DNA of 64,000 nucleotides from Epiperipatus broadwayi (GCA_028023455.1 JAQFVV010006715.1:131501-195500); one strand, 5' to 3'; counted from the stretch's first letter, positions 36,086-48,589 are shown. Notes: a model not told the origin generated them from the sequence alone. Made by a program: numbers and translations.

Positions 36086-39000
36086 TGTACCCTCACTTTC
36101 AGGAAATATATAATATTAATAAATTGGCCTAGCTCATATAAATAATTATGCTCACTTAAAATGATCTAATCAATAATAAATATATTCTCCAATACTCTAT
36201 GTTATTAAACTAACTCTAATTAATAAATAATAATATGGTTTGGTTTTATAAATTAAATAAATAAATATTTAATAAAACTCATGAGCCTATGAAGTGAGTT
36301 TATAAGTGGCAAGATGAATACATTGAGCCAATATCCCATAGGATACTACCTTAATGACATAAGAATACTATTCTCCTTCTTACTAACTTAAACACTAAAT
36401 CCATAGTATATCTACATTTTCAATAATTAATTAATTAATTAATTAAGATTATCCCAATAAAACAACCTTTATCTTTTATCTAAATAATTTAGCTCAAATA
36501 ATCTCATGTTCTTTTAACATAATTCTAGGCAATTATAATTTATGTAATTAAGCATAATAAGCGATTCAATATCATTCCTAAATACATCTGACTATTACTA
36601 ATAACAAATAAATAATAATAATAATCTTCAATGCATAATGTAATCTCATCTCTTTTTTTATAATAATACTTACCATGTGTAGTAATAAATAATAATATAA
36701 TATAATCTTTTATTATTCATATAGCATCTTAAATAAATATGTGGTATAGTCTTATAATCTGAAAATATATGGCAACAAACAAAACTATAATTCTCTGTAA
36801 ATATCTTATAGTTACTTTATGACCATAATAATACCATGACAAGTGAAGTTTCTTGAAGAAAATCATATCAAGAAAATATTATAACTTTTAAATAATATTT
36901 TTTTTTTTATATTGTGCAAATATTATATTTAAAATTCAAATTATCTGTGATTATGTAACTGTGGTGTGGAAAAATTGATTCAACAACAAGATTTATAAAA
37001 CAAGTTTAACAAATTTTATTACCAACTTCAACAATAAACTTATGTACATTATTTACATTATCAATGATATTTTTATTATCACACTTTCTATACTTTAAAA
37101 AAATAAATTATAAAAAAACATAAGATATGGAACATGTTTTTAAATATATCTCTTATTAAAATACGACTATATTGTATCTCTATTCCATGTACATTTCTTT
37201 GTTAATCTCAAGATACAAAATAAAAATTAACCAGTTTAATGTTAATCCATTAACTTATACTTAATTCTTTTAAAATATAATTTAATATACCATGTAGTCA
37301 TATCAACTTAATAATGACATGAATAAATTTAGTGAACAACATAGCAATTAAACTAGACTACTTATTAATTATTAATTTTATTTCAGATAGAATGTATGTG
37401 TTGGTGTATCATTACTACAGAATAACCATTACAAAACTTATGATTATCTGTATTCTTTAACACGATTTAATATATCATATCACTTCCCAAAAATATGCAT
37501 TATAAAAGGTAAGTTTTTTTTTTTTAAAAATATTTAAAAAATTATTTAATATTTTCACCAACCAACTTTAATTATTACTTACACATTTTATAAAATTCAT
37601 CAATTTAAACCATATTTTTATAACTTTTGTATTAATCTCTATCTTCACCCAAACAAAACAACCTATCTTATCATTTCAATAATGATCCCACACCTCCAAA
37701 ACTATTTATCATTTCCTATTTTAAATACAATCCCAAATGATGTAATAATAGAACTTTTTTATAGTGATGAGATACATAGTCATATGAAACAAATTAGAGT
37801 CTAAAGTTAATAGTAACTCTATTATATAGTAATCATGGCAATAGTGTATAAGAAATGAGGTATGACTTATTTGTCTAATAACCCCCACCACAAAAAATAA
37901 TGTCCAGGCTATTTATTCAGCTCTATGGAGCATTTAACTTCAACACACACACACAAACACTACCATGGAAAATATACGAGTTATAAGGCAAAGTCATCTA
38001 TATTCACATAATCATTATCAAGGATTATCCTTGTTCTCATACTAATAATTCCTACATAAAAACATTATCTTAGATTCACTTAACTTACTCCCAAGTCACT
38101 ATTTTTATAACTTCTTTAAAGATTTATCACTCTACATCACTAAAATTTTAACTTCTTTCCTATAACAATATATAAATTCCATATAACTAACGACCTAATT
38201 ATTCTATAAGAAAAAATATTTTATTCTTTTAATAGCTATTGAATCCAAATTATCATTAATCAGTATTGATATTATCCTTCAATACTTCAGCTACTTAAAA
38301 TAAGCATTAAGTTCTATCATGATAGAATCATATATTTAAATTCCCATTATATTAGAATATTTTTATAATATAAAATAAAAGTATGCATATTTTTTAAATA
38401 AATAAACTCCTATAAGCTCTGTGTATGCATAATGTGTTCATACGTTCTCACCCATCCATACAAAATGACAATATTTTCCTTCTAAAATAAAAAAAATACA
38501 TAATAAAATCATTAATATTTTTATAATTATTACCATAAGTGATATCTCCACTGGTTCATCACTTAATTAACGTTTCTCTTCCACAAACTAATAAAACTTG
38601 CATAGTATATCATTTACTCAATACTATTACACTTAAAAAAAAATATTACGTTTCTTAAAAAAAATATTGATATATTTTTTATAAAAATAATTCAAAATCA
38701 TACTTATGACATCCATAAAGTTCATTTTAAAAATGTTTTTTTTTTCTCTCAGGTTTCAACTCCCAGGGCTTGTTGTAAAACTTCTACTGATGCCAAAATC
38801 ACACATGCTCTGTTAGTTCCACTTTTAAAACAAAATGAACGACAATTATAAAAAATAAAAATAAGGTAAGTCGACTTTTCATAAATAACCATGGATCTGC
38901 TCTTAAAGGTTATAAAGTAATAATTCATGGTTCTCATTATTTAAAGCAGTAATTATTGAATGTACTTTCAATATCATATAATGAAATAAACTTCCAAAGT

Positions 39001-40854
39001 TCTGCTAATTTTACTCAGATTCCATGACAGTTTATAGTGTCTTTGATTCAGCAATAAGAAATCAGTGTTCCTCGACACTTACTACGTAATTCGAGATTTC
39101 CATAAATAATTTTAAAAAACATCTTTTGTATGACCAGCATAAACAAATCAATAATAGGTTAATTTTATTATACATTTTTCAAGATTTCTTTACAATAAGA
39201 TACGAACCATTTCGATAATGGTCTTAGTTGTTTTTTTGTTTTTTTTACATCATTAAATTTAATATAATAGTTTTAAATAGCTTATTAAATATTTCTTCAT
39301 TGAAAAATATTTCTGCATTTCCTAATAATTCTTTTATCAAATTTAAAGGTCATCCAAATAAAGGAATTTTTATATTTCTTTACTTTTAATTTCTGGCAAA
39401 CTTTTCTAAACCTCCACTGTGATGTCCATTATGCTAATTTCAATAGAAAATTAATATTGCTGATTAAGTTAGGCAAAATTTTATGCGTAATAGAAAAATA
39501 ATACTTTTGACATTTTGTACATAATTTAAATTTAACGATGATCTATTCATACTTAATGTGACATTAGAATTAAGTTTAATAAATCGGTCGATAAGGAATT
39601 ACTTAGCTTTTAGCACTTCATCTTTGTATTACATGATCTTTTAATAAATTACTGTACTTTGTTGGAAGTAAAAGAAAGTAATATAATTCACTATTAATGG
39701 TACACGTATTTAACAGAAGTGGTAGAATTAGTGTTTGTTGCACTTGTAGTAGTTGTACCCCAAAAATAATTGTGCACCAGTTTTTATACCTGAATAACCT
39801 ACACACTTGATTGGTTTAAATAAACACTAGCTAATTTACATACCTAGCCAACAGAATTAAAATTAAAAATAAATAATGACTTATTTAATATTTATTACAT
39901 CATATAATTCCTAGTTAATTTTCATATTTTATTTACATATACCAAACACTTTAAAATAACTTGTAAGATTATAAGTAATATTTATTATTAATTTAGCCTT
40001 TTAAAACATAGTTATTTTTCAAAGCTAAACAAAAATCTAATTTTACTTATTATATTCGTTTTTTTTAAACAATAATAATAAAACACAACTTAAAATTTTT
40101 ACTAGCTAATTTTATATTTATCTTGTGGTAGTTCAATATAATATTTTAAATTTTATAATAGAATTTTAAAACAGTTTTGCCACTTTACTAAAAAATTTGC
40201 ACGCATATGTGCACCAATATCTATATGTCACATGACTTACAACCCAGAAGAAATGCTTATAAATTGTAAAAATAAACTAAATAAATCATTTTTTTCAAAA
40301 AAATATTTTAAAATAAAATAATATAATATAACAACTTTTAAAATAATACTCCAATATTATAAAATCAAATATTTATCTTCCACCACAATACTATGAATAA
40401 ATAACTATTTTACATTCTATTATTAAATATTATTTTTTTTATTATTCAAATATATAATTTACTTAACTTTAAGTTATTACTTTTAAAATTTACTTTAAAC
40501 ATTTATTTGCAAGACTTGTTAATACATTATTTATTATGGCCAGTTTTCCCAACCATACATTTTATAATTTGTCTTTAGTTAGCTGTTTTTTACAATTTTA
40601 ACATAATATTCTATAGTAAATATTCATATTTACATTAATGAGACTTTTTAAAAAGATCATCGATACAATATATACCTCATACTCTTAAAATAGCTTTTAA
40701 ATTTGATGTCCAGGTGATGAAACATCATCAAACCCAGTTCAAAATATAAATCTAAAATTTTCAAGAGTATAATATTTATGTAATATATAAATGAAATAAT
40801 CTTAAAATAGGTTAATCTTAAAATGAGAAATATTAAAGTCATGTTTAATATCAC
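36086..40854. other. Long AT-rich stretch without recognised gene
   Basis: Small features only: a (TTAA)n run near 36427-36446, a CACACACACACA run near 37942, and short frames at 38937-38749, 39806-39618 and 40899-40657 with no motifs. No repeat relation to the rest of the window was found by eye. Confidence 0.55.
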
Positions 40855-40939
40855 AAAAATATATGTAATGTTATTTGTTATAAGAGCATGAGAAATCATG
40901 GCAACTCTGAATGTTCAATAATCAAAATAAATCAACAGA

Positions 40940-41005
40940 CAATCTGATAATTGGATTTGAACTGGGTCTACCATAGACAGGTTTACTATTGAGCCTTCCA
41001 GCTTA
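40940..41005 (-). repeat. tRNA-like SINE fragment, second family, in duplication B copy 1
   Basis: The reverse complement reads TAAGCTGGAAGGCTCAATAG, then TAAACCTGTCTATGGTAGAC, then CCAGTTCAAATCC. AAGGCTCAATAGTAAACC resembles a D-arm/A-box region and GTTCAAATCC a B box, about 30 bases apart as in tRNA genes. The counterpart in the other duplicate is at about 46190-46255. A full acceptor stem is not visible, so it is not a tRNA gene. Confidence 0.5.
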
Positions 41006-41032
41006 GGTATTTATTTAAGTAATAATTTGTAA

Positions 41033-41616
41033 AATTAAGAGCGTGCTAATAGCTCTAAACAAGCTTTTTTTATGATAAATGCTACTACAAGAGAAGGCAT
41101 TCAAATCATTTTTATCTTGGATTGTCCCCATCCCCAGACCAATTTCGACCTATGGGTCTCTTCAGTGAAGAGTTGGGACATTAGATTTAAAAAAAAGCAA
41201 CTAAAGCAAAGCATTTATCTAAAAGTTAATTGTTAGAAGATCTGAAACTTTTAGACATCTACATGTCTTTAAAGTCAGCTCTCCAACTGAAAAAATCATA
41301 TGGGCCTGAACTTAATTCAGATACTCCATATATTAGTAGGCTTAGCCCTTTAATTTAGCTAAAGCCACAACAGCAAAATAATAATAGTAATAATAACAAG
41401 TCAGATGTCACATGACTTATATATAGCTTGCACTTACAAATATGTAAAATTAAGAGTGTGCTAATAGCTCTAAACAAGCTTTTTTTTTAATGATAAATGC
41501 TACTAATCTTCTGAGCCCCACCCCAGAAACAACTTTTTTTTAATGATAAATGCTACTACAAGAGAAGGCATTCAAATAATTTTTATCTTGAATTGTCCCC
41601 ATCCCCAGACCGGATT
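41033..41616. repeat. Direct duplication of about 115 bases, 410 bases apart
   Basis: TAAAATTAAGAGCGTGCTAA through ATTGTCCCCATCCCCAGACC at 41033-41142 recurs at 41447-41612, where the second copy has an internal 50-base tandem repeat of the TTTTAATGATAAATGCTACT part. The spacer holds a CTCTTCAGTGAAGAG palindrome and a CTTTTAGACAT...CTGAACTTAATTCAG segment that distantly resembles the fold-back repeat at 53.5-54.5 kb. Confidence 0.75.
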
Positions 41617-41966
41617 TAAGTGTTAATACATAAAATATATCACCATACAAAGTATAATTCTGGGATATTAAAACATGCTGATCATCACCAATTCTCTGGA
41701 CACATAGTACCATTAATGTATCAGACCACTATTACTGAAATTCTAATAAATTTTAAACTTAAATAAAATGTAATGCATGGAATTTAAAGAATATTATGTT
41801 TGCTTTAACCAGGAAGTTGATGATGATCAATGTTGAGAGTATCATTATCATTACTGGATACCCATGAATATTAATAAATACATCCATCCATGTAATATAC
41901 CATTAGGCATGATCCTAGCTCAGAGAATATAAGGGCTATAACTGTTATTGTGAACATAAGATGATG

Positions 41967-41971
<5 letters not shown>

Positions 41972-42045
<74 letters not shown>
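41972..42045. repeat. (TA)n tract with short interruption
   Basis: Two pure TA runs separated by CTATATTTTA. Absent at the corresponding place in duplication B copy 2 (about 46618). Confidence 0.9.
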
Positions 42046-42049
<4 letters not shown>

Positions 42050-42155
42050 CAAGTATACTGGAATAATTTTAACAATGAAGTACAAGTTTATTAATAATGA
42101 TAAAAAATAAATTATCACCTTGTGAATTACAACACCTCTTAAAGGCTTTCATCAG

Positions 42156-42188
<33 letters not shown>

Positions 42189-42190
<2 letters not shown>

Positions 42191-43352
42191 AACTCAGAGG
42201 TAAAAAGCCAATAAACTCACCATGCGGCTAATGCATGTTTGTGAGCAGCCCCTCCATGTTTGTATACTATATGAATAACCACATAGTAATAACAGCTGCA
42301 ACAACAAGAACGTATGGAGTGGACATTAGGATTTGATTCTATAAACATTTCTTCTGTCATTAAAGCATTGGATCATCAAAGTGTAGATCCAGGATATTGT
42401 CATATTTTGAAGAATATTTATAAAAATGCAACAGCAACAATTAGATTACATAAGTGTGTAAGACAGGCTGACTACATATCTCCAAAACTTTTTACAGCAG
42501 TGCTGCGAGAAGTATTTTGTAGATTAAAATCAGAAGCTAAAGAGGTGAAAGTAAATGGAGATTATTTAAGTCATTTATATTTTTCAGATGATGTAGTTGT
42601 TTTTGCAAGTAATGATTTAGAGTTATAGGAAATGTTGCAGGAGTTATCAGATGAAAGTAGGAAAGTAGGACTAAAGATAAATGTTAAAAAACTAAAGTAA
42701 TGTTTAATAGATTTTCTAAAAATCTGAAAATAAAGATTGATTATGATGAGTTAGAAGAAGTTAACAGTTATAAATACCTTGGTCATATTATTAATACAGA
42801 TGGAAATATAATGGATGAAATTAATCATAGAATTAAACTTGGTTGGAGTGCTTTTGGTAGAAGTAACTTGACAGTAAAAGAAAATATGCCTATCTGTTTG
42901 AAGAGGAAGGTATTTAATAAATGCATTTTGCCAGTTCTTACTTATGGGTCTCAGACTTGGAAACTTAATAGAAGAGCAATATAGAGACTTCAGACCACTC
43001 AAAGCAGTATGGAGAGCTGCATGTTGGGAGTAACAAGAAGGGATTGAAAATGCAACATATGGGTAAGAAAACAGACAGGTGTTACTGACCTCATTGAAAG
43101 GATTAAAAGACTGAAGTTAGAGTTGGGCTGGGTATATTGTTAAAAGAGATGATAAAAGATGGATAATTGAAATTTTAAACTGGATTCCAAAAGATTTTAA
43201 AAGACCCAGAATCAGACCATATGTGAGATGGATGGATGAAATAAGAAAGTGTTCAGGGGTGATGTGGAGAAGAGAGGCTAAAGATAGGAAAATATGGATT
43301 GAACTTGGAGAGACCTTCATCCTGCAGTAGATTCATAATGGTTGATGATATA
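42189..43352 (+). mobile_element. RTE-type LINE, copy 4, with inverted 5' segment
   Basis: The 3' part, from ATTTGATTCTATAAAC (42331) to GGTTGATGATATATA (about 43350), is in plus orientation. The 5' part, 42189-42330, is the reverse complement of the leader of copy 1 (7141-7257), and everything between those two parts is missing. This is the arrangement produced by twin priming. The copy lies inside duplication B copy 1 and is absent from copy 2, so it inserted after the duplication or was lost from the other copy. Stops occur near 42627 and 42981, with further frame changes downstream. Confidence 0.8.
42314..43320 (+). pseudogene. RTE reverse transcriptase 3' half and C-terminal domain, copy 4
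   Basis: It begins within the FDSI block (GFDSINISSVIKALDH), then VRQADYISPKLFTAVLREVF, then HLYFSDDVVVFASND, where FADD has become FSDD. The frame 42700-42984 continues with YKYLGHIINTDGN and LTYGSQTWKLN and stops at TAG where copy 1 has CAG. Beyond it the C-terminal blocks are readable only with frame shifts, up to a decayed ILQ. The QGD turn has become QAD. The part upstream of the catalytic block was never present in this orientation. Confidence 0.8.
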
Positions 43353-43360
43353 TACATATA

Positions 43361-43409
43361 TATTGATTTGTGTATCACTTATATGGTGAAACAAATACAG
43401 ATATCAAAC

Positions 43410-43458
<49 letters not shown>
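43361..43458. repeat. Possible Penelope terminus remnant and (TA)n tract
   Basis: TGTGTATCACTTATATGGTG, then AAAC and AGATATCAAACTTA (43369-43411), resembles the terminal landmarks at 47580-47612 (TGTGATTAAGTCGAAAC ... TATATCAATTTA). It is at the same relative place in the duplication. A pure TA tract (43412-43458) follows. Confidence 0.35.
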
Positions 43459-43461
<3 letters not shown>

Positions 43462-43642
43462 TTATAATTTTTAAATGAACATATTTGAGTTGACATTTAA
43501 TAATAAAAAATGATTAAATTTTATATATGTTTCTACTTGATACTCATTGATATATAAAGACACACATAATGTGACAATGAATTCTAAACATATTTAAATT
43601 GTCATAAAATAATAAAATAAATTATTAAAATTTATTTGTGAC

Positions 43643-43645
<3 letters not shown>

Positions 43646-43676
<31 letters not shown>
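43646..43676. repeat. (TA)n tract, about 30 bases
   Basis: Pure TA inside duplication B copy 1. The other copy has only TATATATAAAC at this place (about 47870). Confidence 0.9.
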
Positions 43677-43681
<5 letters not shown>

Positions 43682-44334
43682 AATTTCTGAACATATTTGA
43701 ATTTTTCAAAATATTAAAATTATTTTCATCTTTTCTAATTAATTTCATTTTGAATATACGTAAATTTTACTGCTTTAATAATGAAGTCTTTTCTTTTCTT
43801 TGTTTTAATAGAAAATAAAATGATTCTTGACAGATTTTTCTCAGTTAAATAATTACATCTTTAATTAATCTAAAAAGATTTTTTTTTTCCAATTTCTTCT
43901 TTTGCTTTTAAAATATAATTGTCAATGAAGTGACTCTGGACTATTGATTTTTAATCTAAGCAAAGATATTTACTTGGGTTACATGTTATAAAATGTCTTT
44001 TTCTTTTTCAATAAATGCTTTATTATTTTTATTCCATAAAATTATGACTACCATTTTAATTTATACTTTGTAATGCCATTTTAATGAACTACTAAAATAA
44101 CTCACCAACTGAACTTTGTATAAATGAAATGCAATACATTTTTCTATGATTCTTTGAATCTAGATAAAACAGCAAATGTTTAATGACTTCTTCATCAACC
44201 TTATGGGTAATTGTCTTCATCAGGACAGTTTCTTAGTCTGCCACTATCACTCTTCTATCTAGGATTGGATAGATCAGCAAACTATCTTCTAAAACACATT
44301 TGTTGCTATGATATTGGAAGTAGACCCATTTTTA

Positions 44335-44395
44335 TCCTTCTGAATTCAAACTTCACTATCATCAACTAGTAGCCTGTGCTATATCCACGTCCCTC
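44335..44395 (-). repeat. tRNA-like fragment, third family, duplication B copy 1
   Basis: The reverse complement includes GGATATAGCACAGGCTACTA and TGATAGTGAAGTTTGAATTC. TAGCACAGGCTACTAG is A-box-like and AGTTTGAATTC is B-box-like. Its duplicate is at 48590-48650. Confidence 0.4.
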
Positions 44396-44935
44396 TTTAA
44401 TTAATTCATAGACATTCTCTATCTCTGGAACCATGCTGCTAATTCTCCTACAAATTACAACAAAAACAAGTCAAACTTTTTTCAATACTTTTTATATTTA
44501 AATTAGATACATTAATTAAAAACTGCTTTTGTAATCATTTTACTCTTTTCAAATGAACTTTTCATTAAAAGCTACTTTTTAAGCATGATTGAAGTTTTAT
44601 CAAAGTATAATATATAAAGATTTTTAATACTAGAGAATATAAATGTTTACATTTATTAGTAGACATTTTATAATTAACATGATTGTTTTTAATTTCAAAA
44701 TCAGAATACAATATGAATATTTATTTAGAACTTTTTAAATGTTTAATTATAATAAAATTTTATTTAAATTCAAAATTATATAATCTTTTACTATGGTTAT
44801 TTTATTCCACAAAATGTAGAATAATATCTACAATATTTTTGTCTGCATTTATTTTATTTTGCTTTCAACTTTATTTATATTTGTATACACACACCATGTT
44901 GTCATGTGCCCGATAACAGAATTGTTATATAATCT

Positions 44936-46004
44936 CCTTCTGGGAAAAGGGGAAACATAAATGAAACACCTATGTAACAATATTTTACATAATATGCATG
45001 AATATTCAAAACAAATTCATCCCTCAAGCTATGTACTCATCAATTTTTAGAGACCTCACAGGCACCTGATAGCTAACCAAATGAATATGGTCCTGCAATG
45101 ATGATAGCTAAAAATATCAACCATTGGACTATAATTACATAAGGCCAATGAACACTATGAGGCCTACCTCAATTTAGCACAGTAGCCACAAAATCCTTGA
45201 TAAAATAATGGAAACTATTTATGAAGCACTGATTTCTTTGAGACTTATGGGTTGGAAAATACAAAAATAATGTCCTGCTTCTTTGAGTCTTATGGACTGG
45301 GAAATATAGAACTATGCTTTGTTTTTTTCTTAGAGAAATATGGTCTGGAATCATAGAAGGACTATATAACATGCTTTATGATAAACAGTAGGAACTCAGA
45401 AAATGGGTTGCAGCAAGTAGTCAAGATAGAACACCCATCAAAGTTGCAAGAAAACATTTCATCTTCAAGCCAATGACAAATACTCGATCCATCATCAAAA
45501 CATAAATACAGCTAAACATACTTCAACAATCAAACACCCAATTCAATCTCTAAAATTCATAGATTTATTATTCAACTTGAAACAATAACTTTTTAATATA
45601 CATGAAAACTACTATTTTACAATTTAAATGTCATCAATATCCTTGTCAAATATTTCACAGTAAATTTTAAAATTAGTTCTGCACAAAATGAATACTTTTT
45701 TTTCTCAGTTGAGGTTAAGATCAAATTGAATGATAATTTTGTAGAAATGGTCAACAGTACATGATCATCATCAGTGTTCATTTAGGAAACCATTTATAAT
45801 GTTTGCCACAAGTACATGATTATCATTGGCTGTCAGTTGGGTAGCCTTTTATAATATGATGGAAAAGATGGTGTGAAGACAGGGTTATATATTTCTCTGA
45901 AAATACAAAATGTTTCAAATAATGAAATTTAATAAAATGTAAAAAGGATTATATTTACAGTATATAAGATATAAAATTAAGATATTAGTAATATCAAAAA
46001 TATA
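44936..46004. repeat. Unique stretch between the B duplicates, with two degenerate tandem repeats
   Basis: At about 45228-45367 three units of 43-50 bases share TTCTTTGAGA/TCTTATGG..TGG(A/G)AA; on the minus strand they translate to the repeated LYFPVHKTQR/LYFPTHKSQR, which I take as chance. At about 45754-45868 two units of about 57 bases share AGTACATGAT(C/T)ATCAT and TTTATAAT. No gene recognised. Confidence 0.6.
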
Positions 46005-46189
46005 TAAGTAACATTAAAAATATTTAAGAGCATGAGAGATCTTGTTAGCTCTTTCAGAGATCAGCCCCATTAACTTCTTAGAGTAACTATAAATATAATT
46101 AACCATACTTCAATCAGAATTATCAATATGTATAAATAATCATAGTGAATTATGAACAATATCAATATAAATCAAGAGTCACTCTGTTG

Positions 46190-46255
46190 ACTGGATTTGA
46201 AGTGGGTCTACTATAGACCAGGCTAACATATGAACCTTTTACAACTTGGACAATT
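46190..46255 (-). repeat. tRNA-like SINE fragment, second family, in duplication B copy 2
   Basis: The reverse complement reads AAAGGTTCATATGTTAGCCT, then GGTCTATAGTAGACCCACTT, then CAAATCCAGTCAAC. It is the counterpart of 40940-41005. Confidence 0.5.
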
Positions 46256-46732
46256 ATTTAACGATTAATTTTGATGCAACATCTTAAGTTCTAATTCATA
46301 TAATATATAACAGAAAAAATCATAATGCTGGTATATTAAAACAAGCAGATCAGCATCAATATTTAGGCCACTCACTATAACTTAAATTTTAACGGGGACT
46401 AAACTAAAATGAAAGGTAGTGCAAGGGTTTTATATAATATTCTCTTTGTGATAACTAGAATGATGATGATAATTGATGAGAGTACCATCATCATTGCTGG
46501 AGGACTGTAAACACTAACATACATCCCCTTCTATATAACTCACTAACCATGCATGAATGTAGCTCACAGAATATAAACTTTGTAACTGTTATTGTGAACA
46601 TGAGATGATTCAGTGTATAATATTCTAAAAGCATTTAGAATAAAGTTCACTGGAATAATATTAACAATAAAGTGTAACTTTATTATTAAACATAATAAAA
46701 AAATAAATTGTGATTCATAATTTCCTCCTAAA

Positions 46733-47646
46733 GTGTTTACACCAAATAGTTTATCTTTTTCAATTTACAGAAAGAATACACACATGGACGGATATTTACA
46801 TTTCCATTCTCATCATCACTCAATTCAGATAGTTTCTTTAGCCAAAACTCTTCTAAATAGAGCAATTAACCTTTTAGACAAGTCACATCTGAAAAAAATA
46901 AATCATAATAATAGTGATTTATTAGCAAGTAGTTATAATTATAAATTTATAAAAAAAGCCTTATTTCAAGCCCAAAATGAACAAAATAGGAAACAAAAAA
47001 ATAAATCAGCTATTAGGATTTGTGTTCCATATGAAAAATGAATCATAGACAGTATTGGACATATATTAAAACACTATAATATCGATATAACATTTTACAC
47101 TCATCAAAAGATCAGCAATATAATAATCAAGCCTAAGGATTTAATCCCTCTTGAATCTCATGGTGTTTAGAAAATCTCATGTAAAAATTGTAAAGCTTCT
47201 TACATAAGTATGAATAATTATCACAGCAGTGTTAGGAGAAATGAGCATGCTAATGCAGTTAAACACCACTCATCATCATCAGCACTCTTACTCTATACTA
47301 TATATTCTGGTCATAAAATTGATTTTTCTAGTACCATGATCATATCCAGATGTGATAGCGAAATTAGAGAAGCCATTGAGATATTTAAATGGCCAGATTG
47401 AATCAATAAGCGGGATGATACATGCAAACTTCCTCCTATTTGGAAAGATATTTTAAAAAAAAAATTTTTAATTTAACATTTTTGCTATTGGTGGAACTTT
47501 AACATTTTTTTTTTTCAAATCAGTGATTGTGGCACCTCTACAACTATTTTTCTATCTTTTATCACCCAGTGGATGACATGTGTGATTAAGTCGAAACTTT
47601 GGTATATCAATTTATAAAAGTTTTAACATGAATGAACCCGCAAAAT
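46733..47646 (+). pseudogene. Penelope-like element of a second lineage: RT C-terminus and GIY-YIG nuclease, broken
   Basis: The frame 46733-47041 reads LSFSIYRKNTHMDGYLHFHS, the thumb-side block of Penelope/Poseidon RTs (typically a YRKPTHTxxYL pattern), followed by LLNRAINL. After a stop, about 47042-47170 gives a linker with DSIGHILKHYNIDI. The GIY-YIG nuclease follows: ISCKNCKASYI, a decayed Y-I-G, then RRNEHANAVKHH (from an R-xxEH-xxAV motif), SGHKIDFSSTMII and EIREAIEIFKWPD, with PPIW at about 47436. It ends in a non-coding terminus at 47561-47646. The catalytic Tyr-Ile-Gly and several frames are damaged. Confidence 0.75.
47561..47646 (+). repeat. Terminal sequence of the Penelope-like element at 46.7 kb
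   Basis: It begins ATCACCCAGTGGATGACATG and continues with AAGTCGAAAC, GGTATATCAATTTA and GAATGAACCCGCAAAATAT. Related copies are at 6461-6552 (inverted) and, in part, at 61316-61336 (inverted). Penelope-like termini often contain hammerhead ribozymes. Here GATGAC...GTCGAAAC looks like part of such a core, but the CUGA part is not intact. Confidence 0.45.
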
Positions 47647-48589
47647 ATGTCTTATATATATCCAACATATGTCTATTATGATTTTAAAATAAAAATATAT
47701 GAATTGACATTTAATAATAAAAAAATGATTAAATTTTATATATGTGTCTACCTGACAGTCATATATATAAGCACACATAAATGTGACATAATAATTTTTA
47801 ATATATTTAAATTGTCATAAAAAATAAAATCAATGATTAAAATGTATGTCTATTTGCATACATTACTATATATAAACACATACATGTGCCATAACAATTT
47901 CTGAATATATTTGAATCTGTCAAAATATTAAAATTATTAATATCTTTCATAATTAATTCCATTTTCAGTATTCTTAAATATCACTGATTTAATAATAAAG
48001 GCTTTTTCTTTCTTTTTTTAAAATAAAAACAGTCTTGACAGGTTACTGTCAATTAAATAATTACTTCTTTAAATTAATCTAAAAAATGTTTCTTCCATTT
48101 TTTCATTCTTTTTTTAAAATATAATAATCAATGAATTGATTTTTGCCTTTTTTATTTTCTCTATAAAGGATGTAAAATATTATCATTCTATACATACATA
48201 TTATTATCACATGTTAATTAATTATAATGACTTTCTTTAGATTGTAGAATCATTTGTCAATCTTTTACTTTTTATTATTTTATTTTTAATTTAAGTAAAA
48301 TTATTAATTGGACTTTAAGTTATATTTTTAAATATTGTTTCAAGGAATTACTAAAATAACTCACCAGCTACTATTTATATAAATATGACATAATACATTT
48401 ATGTGTGGTTATTTGCATCAAGATAAAATGGCTTACATATAATGACATCTCCATCAAGCTGATAGGTAAGTTTCATCATTGGAACAAGTTGTTAGTCTAT
48501 CATTGTCATTCTTCTGTCTAGGATTGTATAAGAAAAATATATTCTAAAACACATTTGTGGCTATGATATTGGAAGTTGACCCATTACCT

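Larger units (their letters stand above)
40855..44935. repeat. Segmental duplication B, copy 1
   Basis: Blocks 40855-41030, 41640-42160 and 43475-44930 align in the same order and orientation with 46005-46260, 46315-46740 and 47690-49205. Landmarks include AAGAGCATGAGA, GTGGGTCTAC/TGGGTCTACC with ATAGAC, TGTGAACATAAGATGAT, TTGACATTTAATAATAAAAA and TAGACATTTTATAATTAACA. Divergence is considerable, so the event is old. This copy additionally contains a local duplication (41033-41616) and RTE copy 4. Confidence 0.8.

Noticed and set aside
40940-41005. A functional tRNA gene
   Set aside because: Box-like sequences are present, but no complete acceptor stem or cloverleaf can be drawn and the copy at 46.2 kb has diverged.
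45169-45372. A repeat protein on the minus strand (LYFPVHKTQR repeated)
   Set aside because: Translation of a degenerate 43-50-base tandem repeat; frame is not kept across units and there is no flanking coding signal.
47561-47646. An active hammerhead ribozyme
   Set aside because: The CUGA part of the catalytic core is not intact in either of the two best copies; kept only as a possible decayed motif.
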